DNA of 39,566 nucleotides. Origin: an uncultured Bacteroidota bacterium. GTDB taxonomy: Bacteria; Bacteroidota; Bacteroidia; Chitinophagales; LD1. The stretch is taken from positions 1 through 39,566 of the forward strand of contig CAIXBT010000278.1 of NCBI GenBank assembly GCA_903917755.1, written 5' to 3'. Positions 33,194 through 39,566 of the stretch are shown piece by piece. The notes beneath the pieces were generated by a model, which was given only the letters and a program-made list of their open reading frames with translations, was not told where the DNA came from and made no database searches. The position numbers were made by a program, and so were the translations under genes. Each line of letters opens with the position of its first letter. Position 1 is the stretch's first letter.

Positions 33194-36100
33194 ATGAAAA
33201 TAGCTATATCCTCTTTTAGAAATTTATTGATTCTTTCTTTGTTACTCTTTTCTGTTGAGGATTTTTCACAAGGGATTACGCTTAACACCACTTCTACTCC
33301 TTCGATTTGCTATAATGATGGATCAATAGCTGTCAAAGCATCAGGAGGTATTTTGCCTTATAGCTATTCGATTATCGCCGGTCCCGTCCACCCCAATCTT
33401 ACTTACCCGATCATAATCCCTGCGGGTAGTGATACTTTTATTGATTTACCGCACGGAACCTTCTCTATAAAAGTAACAGATGCCGCAGGTGCTACTGATA
33501 CTTTTGCAGCCTCGGTAGGTGGCAACTATCAGTTTCCAAGTTTGACTTTTAATACCTCATCAATAATAGGGATCATATGTATAGATTCCGGTGGCCGCGC
33601 TCCATTTCAATATGCCATTTCAAGAATGGGTTCCAATATTGGCTTTGGGGCCTATCAGTCTTCAGATACATTTCCTAATTTATGTTCAGGTACATATTGG
33701 ATTCGTGTAATGGATTCATGCGGTAATATTTTCACCAATGTGATCAATTATTCATACTGGCTGCATAACGAAATTAACTGTTATAATGCTTCAAAGGGTA
33801 TTCTTGATGTAACCGCACTTGGTGGTTTTCCGCCATACAATTATCACCTTGGCAGTTTTACAAACACGACCGGCAATTTTTCCGGATTGCCCAGCTATTA
33901 TCAAACTGTTCTTACTATCACTGATTTCTGCGGGGTTACATTTACACAGGATATAATCCCTCCTTCATTAACCCTAACCCAACCCTGTTCTTATGATAGT
34001 AATATTAATTGCATGATTCCATCTGTAGCAATACCCGATACCCTTACTTTCATTTGTACCAATTGTAATCCAATACAGATTACTACTATAATAGATACTG
34101 CTCAATATGGCTATGGATCCGCTTTAATTTTTCAGCACTTGGCTCCAAACCCGAATTATAATATAATCGTCTTAGGCTCGGCATGTGGGATAGATACAAT
34201 CAAGAGTCAACTCTTAGTTCCAACATATATCCTCTCTCTTCTTTCTCAAACCTGTAATACTGTTTCCGCAATAGCCAGCGATGAATCTGGTCAGTATGTA
34301 CCTATAGATTCTTTTGTTTTAAGTTATACATTGAATGGGCCATCAATACAAGCCAGCACTAATACATTTCCTATATTCCGTAACCTTCCTGACAGTACAT
34401 ATGTAATCACGGCATATATACATGGGGGCTGTGCAAGCAATCCATCGGCCTCTTTTCAAATACCAACTTTCAACATCACGGATTTTTGGTTAGAAAAAGA
34501 TTCTATGTGCCAAACCCGCTGGCAGCTTAACACAACTCCGCATGACTGGGAGTCTTTCTCAATAATATCAAGCACTAATGATACTCTGTTACCTGATCCG
34601 GGTTCGAATTTCCCTTATGAAAATTTCTCTTTTTTATTACCCAATCAGTTGTACACGCTCAGCTCTAATAGTGGCTGCTCGCTTGCTATTTATACTCCAC
34701 CACTACCTACCCCGATTTCCAGTATTTCTACCTACTTACCTTGTGTCGGGACCCCTTTGATTGATTACAACTGGAACCCATCTACTTTTTATTCTGACTA
34801 TGTTAATCTTACTATTAACGGCTCTGCAGTTACTAACTCTACTGGGGCAAATACACCAATTATAGCCCCGACAAATGATACCGGTTGGTGTAATTATGCT
34901 GCATATCTTGTCCCTGCATATACAAATGGTTCCCTGCTAACCCGTTTTGATGCTACATGTCCGATAGATTCAGGGCATATTTATATAAGTAATAATCATA
35001 TTCCATTCCCATATCCTAGTTCCGCTTATGTATGTAATTTGAACTCAAATAATGATTCTGTACCTTATTATATTTATGGTGGTACTATACCATATACTAT
35101 AGAGATATTAGGCTATAATGCTTATACCATTTCGGTAAATGCAGGAATTTTTCAAGTTCCGCATCAAGGCAACTATACTATGCTGGTCTATGACAACTGT
35201 GGTATCAGCCGTAGTTATACTTTCAGCGTCATTGATTCTTGCTCCGGCTGTCCTATAGCGGATGTTTCTACCCCTAATACTTATCGATGTTCCGGCGATA
35301 CAGTACATCTCATTAATAGCAGCATTGGTGCCAGCACTTATCAATGGTTTAGAAATGGTCACCTTTATAGCACATCTACAAATATTTCTTTAGTGATAGA
35401 TTCGGGTGGTGATCTTATTCAGCTGTATGCATATTCATCTACAGGTTGTGTTGATAGCACAAGCTTAATTCTAACCGATACCTGCCACCCATGTACCGGC
35501 TATAGCTATAATCATTTTATAATCACCGCAACAATTTGCTTCGGCAATTCATATCAACTGGGCAATAATGTTTACACCGCTCCGGGCATTTATATTGATA
35601 CAATACCTACTCTGAGCGGTTGTGATAGCATAATAACCTTAAACTTAACCGTTATACCCGCCATCACAGCCAGCAATAGCGGCCCTCAGATAGTCGGAGA
35701 TAATTGCGGTGCCCCTTCATTCGATCCTTTGTCATTGGGGGTCAGTGGCGGTGCGGGCAGTTACAATTATACCGTAAATCCCGGTACAGCATTTTGCAGT
35801 GCCATAGGCTATGATCAACCCTACAATACTGTTGTGACTGATTCTTTAGGCTGTCAGGCACAATTCAATACAGATTTCATTCTTCAGGACGATTCTTTTG
35901 TTGTCACCTCATTGATCGTCACAAATGCAATATGTCAGGACAGCGGTTCCTGCTTTTTTACCCTATCCGGCTCAGGGCTGGAATGCAATCCTACATGGAA
36001 TCTCTCGATCGCAGGTACAAATACCGGTTATTACAACTCCTTTTCAGGTTCCAGACTTATTGATACCATAAATGTGACGGGGCTGCCTACAGATTCATTC

Positions 36101-36871
36101 AGTTATTATCTCAGCGGCAGTAATGTTTGCTCACCATATATATTCGGCTCTTTTGCCATCAGTCAGTTACAATATTTTTCTACTACTCAATACGATACCC
36201 TGTGTGAGGGTAGCCCATATGTTTTCGGGAACCAAACCTATGATACATCAGGCATCTATATTGACACCATACATTCAGCGCTTGGCTGCGATACTTTAAA
36301 TACACTATTTCTGACTATCCTGACCAATGATACACCATCTGTCATCATCAGTCTGAGTCATGGCCCTCTGCTGGCTGGCATACAGACAGATACCTTCACG
36401 GCCACTTACTCTCAATGTAACAACCCCACCTACAGTTGGTATAAAGACACCACGCCCCTGGGGATACACAGCCCCATAGCGATCATTTCATATCAAGCCG
36501 GTACACATGATAGTATACTCTGTCGTGTGGATTGCAGTAACAGGTGTACTTCTATTGGTTATACCTTCAGCAATAGCATCTTTACAGCTGTTGATCAGAT
36601 CTCCTTTATACAGGCTGTAGCTATCTATCCGAATCCGACGAATGGTAGTTTCACGATGGATATCAGCGCGCCAAATATCTCTGATAAAGAGGCTCAAATA
36701 TCAGTGACCGATCTCTTAGGTCAATTCATTCTGACGGAGCCCATGACACTTCATTCGGGGAATAACAAAAAAGTGGTTTCGATGGCTGAAGGTAGTACTT
36801 CGGGTGTTTATGTTGTGCAGCTCAGAGTAGAAGGGCAGTCGCTATACTACCGGATAGTGTTGAATAGGTAG
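33194..36871 (+). CDS. Large T9SS-secreted, SprB-repeat-like surface protein
   Basis: A 1225-residue secreted protein. A signal peptide (MKIAISSFRNLLILSLLLFSVEDFS) is followed by SprB-type repeats with the SICYNDGSIAVKASGGILPYSYSI pattern, an Ig-like region near TYRCSGDTVHLINSS, two copies of a 36-residue motif of the CFGNSYQLGNNVYTAPGIYIDT-type (near residues 780 and 1003, each ending in GCD-(S/T)), and a T9SS type A sorting domain from about 1139 (VAIYPNPTNGSFTMDI; GVYVVQLRVEGQ). About 40 cysteines are present, many in DSCG-like turns, suggesting disulfides. It would be exported, cleaved and attached to the cell surface, where relatives act in adhesion or gliding. The first two-thirds is richer in T and A than the last third. 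Confidence 0.88.
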   Translation: MKIAISSFRNLLILSLLLFSVEDFSQGITLNTTSTPSICYNDGSIAVKASGGILPYSYSIIAGPVHPNLTYPIIIPAGSDTFIDLPHGTFSIKVTDAAGATDTFAASVGGNYQFPSLTFNTSSIIGIICIDSGGRAPFQYAISRMGSNIGFGAYQSSDTFPNLCSGTYWIRVMDSCGNIFTNVINYSYWLHNEINCYNASKGILDVTALGGFPPYNYHLGSFTNTTGNFSGLPSYYQTVLTITDFCGVTFTQDIIPPSLTLTQPCSYDSNINCMIPSVAIPDTLTFICTNCNPIQITTIIDTAQYGYGSALIFQHLAPNPNYNIIVLGSACGIDTIKSQLLVPTYILSLLSQTCNTVSAIASDESGQYVPIDSFVLSYTLNGPSIQASTNTFPIFRNLPDSTYVITAYIHGGCASNPSASFQIPTFNITDFWLEKDSMCQTRWQLNTTPHDWESFSIISSTNDTLLPDPGSNFPYENFSFLLPNQLYTLSSNSGCSLAIYTPPLPTPISSISTYLPCVGTPLIDYNWNPSTFYSDYVNLTINGSAVTNSTGANTPIIAPTNDTGWCNYAAYLVPAYTNGSLLTRFDATCPIDSGHIYISNNHIPFPYPSSAYVCNLNSNNDSVPYYIYGGTIPYTIEILGYNAYTISVNAGIFQVPHQGNYTMLVYDNCGISRSYTFSVIDSCSGCPIADVSTPNTYRCSGDTVHLINSSIGASTYQWFRNGHLYSTSTNISLVIDSGGDLIQLYAYSSTGCVDSTSLILTDTCHPCTGYSYNHFIITATICFGNSYQLGNNVYTAPGIYIDTIPTLSGCDSIITLNLTVIPAITASNSGPQIVGDNCGAPSFDPLSLGVSGGAGSYNYTVNPGTAFCSAIGYDQPYNTVVTDSLGCQAQFNTDFILQDDSFVVTSLIVTNAICQDSGSCFFTLSGSGLECNPTWNLSIAGTNTGYYNSFSGSRLIDTINVTGLPTDSFSYYLSGSNVCSPYIFGSFAISQLQYFSTTQYDTLCEGSPYVFGNQTYDTSGIYIDTIHSALGCDTLNTLFLTILTNDTPSVIISLSHGPLLAGIQTDTFTATYSQCNNPTYSWYKDTTPLGIHSPIAIISYQAGTHDSILCRVDCSNRCTSIGYTFSNSIFTAVDQISFIQAVAIYPNPTNGSFTMDISAPNISDKEAQISVTDLLGQFILTEPMTLHSGNNKKVVSMAEGSTSGVYVVQLRVEGQSLYYRIVLNR

Positions 36872-36872
36872 A

Positions 36873-36904
36873 TTTGGTGATGTGATCGTTATTTGCTATA
36901 TTTG
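36873..36904 (+). promoter_or_regulatory. Bacteroidota-type promoter upstream of the glycosyltransferase
   Basis: TTTG (36873-36876), 20-bp spacer and TATATTTG (36897-36904), a complete consensus match beginning right after the adhesin stop. Transcription would start near 36911, giving a leader of about 220 bases before the ATG at 37131. Confidence 0.68.
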
Positions 36905-36941
36905 CATTGTATAGATAAATAAAGCAAAACAAAATTCAATT

Positions 36942-37016
36942 ATGCATATTATTATTACAAATACTAATTTCCTATATGTACAAACAGATTATTTCGAGCA
37001 CTTTAATTTTTTTTGA
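36942..37016 (+). CDS. Possible 24-codon small ORF in the leader
   Basis: ATG at 36942 to TGA at 37014-37016, encoding a 24-residue peptide that starts MHIIITNTNF and ends in DYFEHFNFF. It begins about 30 bases after the predicted transcript start of a consensus promoter. No homologue is known to me and no ribosome site is evident, so it may be a chance ORF in an AT-rich leader. Confidence 0.25.
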   Translation: MHIIITNTNFLYVQTDYFEHFNFF

Positions 37017-37130
37017 AAAAAGAGCCCAATAGTGGTAAATTAGGATTATTTATATGCATAAATGAAAAATTAATACTTGTAAATTCAAGTCATAAGTACA
37101 AAAAACAAATAAGCTTACCTTCGGCTCTAT

Positions 37131-38039
37131 ATGTACCACTACTGTACCATCACTACTACAGATCACCTGTACAAGGTTCGTGCCTTGTATGATTCCATCA
37201 GAGCCATACATCCTGATGCCTGTCTGCATGTGCTGTGCATAGATCATGCAGACTCCCTGCCCGCACTGGAGCAGGTGGAGTACTATAGCCCCGCAGACCT
37301 GGGGCAGCTACCATCTGCAGCGGCGGTCCTGTCGCGATACACCAGCTCGAGAGACAAACTGCGCTGGTGCATCAAGCCTTTGTTTCTCCGATACCTGTTG
37401 GAGAATAAGACGGACCGTGTGATCTATACAGACAATGATATTTATTTTCACGGGGACTATGCTTTCCTCTTTGAGCTACTGGCAGAGCATAGTTTCCTGC
37501 TCACGCCCCACCACTATCCGCGTGACCCGGGTCATGACCAGAACTGGCTGGAGGCGAATTTTAAAGTAGGCCTGTATAATGCAGGCTTCGTCGGAGTAAA
37601 TAAAGCGGCTATCGCCGGTCTGGAATGGTGGGCAGCCTGTTGCGCCTATCGCTGCGAAAAAAATCCGCTCAGAGGGACCTTTGACGATCAGAAATACCTC
37701 GACCTGATACCTATAATAGATGAGAAGGCATGTATAGTGAGGCACAAAGGATGCAATATAGCAGAATGGAACAGGGCTGTGATAGCCCGCTCCGAAAAGG
37801 ATGGCAGGGTCATGCTGGATGGCATCTATCCGCTGATTTTCGTGCACTACAACGGTACCACCGTGCGTGCCATCCTGTCGGGATCCGAGCCCTGCCTGCG
37901 AAATAGTTTTGATAGCTACTTTGCGAACCTGAAAAAATATAAAGCTGAGCTAAAGCCCGAATCGCTCCGCAATACGGAAACGCTCATGAGCAGACTGAAA
38001 TACCATATCTGGAAACTGGCCACAGATAGCGGCTTTTAG
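37131..38039 (+). CDS. Glycosyltransferase, GT-A (GT8-like) type
   Basis: A 302-residue soluble enzyme with a nucleotide-sugar binding start (CTITTTDHLYKVRALYDSIRAIHPDACLHVLCID) and the metal site D101-N-D103 in RVIYTDNDIYFHGDYAF. WLEANFKVGLYNAGFVGVNKAAIAGLEWW, then FDDQKYLDLIP and the late FVHYNGTT correspond to the sugar-acceptor half of GT8/GT24-like enzymes. Sugar and acceptor are unknown. Its 3' end overlaps the stop codon of the convergent epimerase gene; together with the sulfotransferase the three look like part of a surface polysaccharide locus. A consensus promoter with a long leader precedes it. Confidence 0.8.
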   Translation: MYHYCTITTTDHLYKVRALYDSIRAIHPDACLHVLCIDHADSLPALEQVEYYSPADLGQLPSAAAVLSRYTSSRDKLRWCIKPLFLRYLLENKTDRVIYTDNDIYFHGDYAFLFELLAEHSFLLTPHHYPRDPGHDQNWLEANFKVGLYNAGFVGVNKAAIAGLEWWAACCAYRCEKNPLRGTFDDQKYLDLIPIIDEKACIVRHKGCNIAEWNRAVIARSEKDGRVMLDGIYPLIFVHYNGTTVRAILSGSEPCLRNSFDSYFANLKKYKAELKPESLRNTETLMSRLKYHIWKLATDSGF

Positions 38040-38986
38040 GACTTCATCTGAGATTCTATCCAGCTGTAGGTAGCCTCCACGCCGCGGCGCAAAGGACTCG
38101 TAGGTCTCCAATTTAAAGCATTGTTTATCAATGAATTGTTGGATGTTCGAACGTCTACACCTGTCGGGCCTTCAACATGCTGGATGGAGAGTTTCCTGCC
38201 TGAGATGCTGATGATCATCTCTGTCAGTGCGCGGATACTGACCATCTCGTCAGAGCCTAGGTTCAGCGGCTGCATGAAAGAAGATGATACGAGTCGCTCG
38301 ATGCCTTCGAGGCATTCATCTATATAGAGAAAAGAACGTGTCTGAGTGCCGTCTCCCCATATCTGTACAGTGCCTCCATCGGCAGCAGCGATGACCTTGC
38401 GAGAGATGGCGGCGATCGCTTTTTCCTTGCCTCCGTCCCATGTACCTTGCGGACCGAAGATATTGTGGAGGCGGGCTATACGCACATTGAGGCCGAAGTT
38501 TCTGGCATGCGCCAGGTACAGTCGCTCGCTGAAGAGCTTCTCCCAGCCATACTCACTGTCAGGCTGAGCAGGATAGGCAGTACTCTCGGCATAGATACCC
38601 GGATGATACTCCATAGGATCAGGATAGATACATGCTGAAGAGGAGAAGAACAGGACGCCGGGCTTGGTTTCTCTGGCCAGAGCGAGGACATTGAGATTGA
38701 TCTGTGCTGAGTTTGTCATGATGGAGGCATCATTATCTCCGGAGAAGATATACCCTGCACCGCCCATATCTGCTGCGAGTTGATAAAGCCTGTCGTAGCT
38801 GCCAAATATGGACAGGCAGAAAGCAGGATCCCTGAGGTCGCCGATATGAAACTCATCTGCGGGGCTCGGAGAAAATTGTGGCGGGCGTATATCTGCGCCG
38901 ACTACATAGCAGCCTTCAGCCTTCAGTCTGTGTGCCAAATGATGACCTATGAATCCGCCTGCGCCTAATATGAGAACTTTTGCCAT
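38036..38986 (-). CDS. NAD-dependent epimerase, GDP-mannose 3,5-epimerase-like
   Basis: A 316-residue short-chain extended reductase. NAD binding: LGAGGFIGHH at 7-16. The LAADMGGAGYIFSG segment near 70-83 and SSSACIYP (C119) are the signatures of GDP-D-mannose 3,5-epimerase, and the catalytic pair is Y146/K150 in YGWEK. GDGTQTRSFLYIDECLEGI and LNLGSDEMVSIRALTEMI complete the family core. Plant enzymes of this kind make GDP-L-galactose and GDP-L-gulose; in bacteria homologues supply rare sugars for surface glycans. Other nucleotide-sugar epimerases cannot be excluded. It is 19 bp downstream of the sulfotransferase gene on the same strand, probably one operon. Confidence 0.84.
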   Translation of the reverse strand: MAKVLILGAGGFIGHHLAHRLKAEGCYVVGADIRPPQFSPSPADEFHIGDLRDPAFCLSIFGSYDRLYQLAADMGGAGYIFSGDNDASIMTNSAQINLNVLALARETKPGVLFFSSSACIYPDPMEYHPGIYAESTAYPAQPDSEYGWEKLFSERLYLAHARNFGLNVRIARLHNIFGPQGTWDGGKEKAIAAISRKVIAAADGGTVQIWGDGTQTRSFLYIDECLEGIERLVSSSFMQPLNLGSDEMVSIRALTEMIISISGRKLSIQHVEGPTGVDVRTSNNSLINNALNWRPTSPLRRGVEATYSWIESQMKS

Positions 38987-39005
38987 GAGCAGTTTGTGTA
39001 CTGGA

Positions 39006-39566
39006 TTAACGAGCTTTGATCTTGTGTACTATGGCCTCTTGCGCCTTACGTTTCTTACTGCCCTCGGGGTCGAGTTTGAGCATTGCTTCTTCTTTCATCT
39101 GCCGATTGAGCGTATCAAAACCCTCGATCTCAGCCTCAGAAAAAGAAGATCTGTATGAAGACCTCGGTGCATGAAGTGCATAACCATAATGCTCCAGCGT
39201 ATCTCCGGCTATGCTTTCAAATATAAGGATTTCATCTTCGGTGAGCTGGGTCAGAAATTTGTTAGAGTTCTTTGTCATGACGGGACGGGCTACATTGTTC
39301 CACATCTTACCGGCTTCAGCAGTATGTTTGGCTTCATCGGTCTTGTAAAAGTCAAGCACATCTCTGTTGAAATGGAGGTGCATGCGCTCCAGGAGGCTCT
39401 TCATAGTAGCCTCTGCATGATGTATGAGGTCTTCGTATGAGACAAGGATATACCTGTCCGGGGCGTATTCCTTACAGTACTTTTCAGCAGTCTCCTGATC
39501 CTGTTTCCATTGTTTGGCCAGATGGTAAATGTGCTTTTCGCCCACGATGGCTTTTTTGAAACTGGC
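39006..39566 (-). CDS. Sulfotransferase, C-terminal part (cut by the window edge)
   Basis: At least 186 residues; the frame stays open to the right edge, so the N-terminal PAPS-binding loop lies outside the window. The visible part matches the end of bacterial carbohydrate sulfotransferases: ASFKKAIVGEKHIYHLAKQWKQDQE (after the usual VRDPR), then YILVSYEDLIHHAEATMKSLLERMHLHF and the late NVARPVMTKNSNKFLTQLTEDEILIFESIAG. It would move a sulfate from PAPS to a sugar. The C-terminus is long and charged. It is upstream of the epimerase gene in the same direction. Confidence 0.78.
   Translation of the reverse strand, partial: ASFKKAIVGEKHIYHLAKQWKQDQETAEKYCKEYAPDRYILVSYEDLIHHAEATMKSLLERMHLHFNRDVLDFYKTDEAKHTAEAGKMWNNVARPVMTKNSNKFLTQLTEDEILIFESIAGDTLEHYGYALHAPRSSYRSSFSEAEIEGFDTLNRQMKEEAMLKLDPEGSKKRKAQEAIVHKIKAR

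Overview
The window is a chromosomal segment of a Bacteroidota bacterium. Four things point there: a fused MurF-alanine racemase gene; a secreted giant protein ending in a type IX secretion (T9SS) C-terminal sorting domain, plus a second T9SS tail left as a relic; promoters of the TTTG / 19-21 bp / TAnnTTTG type; and family variants typical of this phylum (DUF4293, DUF2279, the roughly 630-residue PurF form). Gene content resembles Chitinophagales or Saprospiria, but the order is not resolved. The strand alternates often and genes are tightly packed, several convergent pairs sharing or abutting stop codons.

Left part (1-15.7 kb) is mostly housekeeping: murF-alr, an inward-rectifier K+ channel, tadA with a flippase-like membrane protein, ruvC, a small nucleotidyltransferase pair, a DUF2279 protein, an MFS transporter, heme A synthase, a large OmpA/TSP3 outer-membrane protein, typA and a 3-oxoadipyl-CoA-type thiolase.

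The segment 15.75-18.5 kb is an accessory island. A REP-associated tyrosine transposase (RAYT) is bracketed by short palindromes with GAGACGCAA/TTGCGTCTC arms. One palindrome lies in frame inside the transposase. The island is followed by a relic of a second thiolase 3' end and an AT-rich gene that joins an HsdR_N-like PD-(D/E)xK nuclease domain to a DUF2971-like domain. A fifth palindrome with paired arm changes follows the next gene.

The middle part (18.5-25 kb) holds an RlmL-type rRNA methyltransferase, Fe/Mn superoxide dismutase, a ParE-type toxin-antitoxin pair, an ABC exporter, a small conserved unknown, a glycerophosphodiesterase homologue that seems to lack catalytic residues, and a hypothetical protein with a duplicated tail. 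The right part (25-39.6 kb) mixes surface glycan genes (asparagine synthase, two glycosyltransferases, and further right another glycosyltransferase, a GDP-mannose epimerase-like protein and a truncated sulfotransferase) with truA, a DUF4293 gene, the PurF-like gene and the 1225-residue T9SS adhesin-like protein.

The best candidates for something new are the RAYT/palindrome cassette with its in-frame palindrome and thiolase-tail duplication, and the nuclease-DUF2971 fusion beside it. All calls are from reading the sequence; no database search was run.
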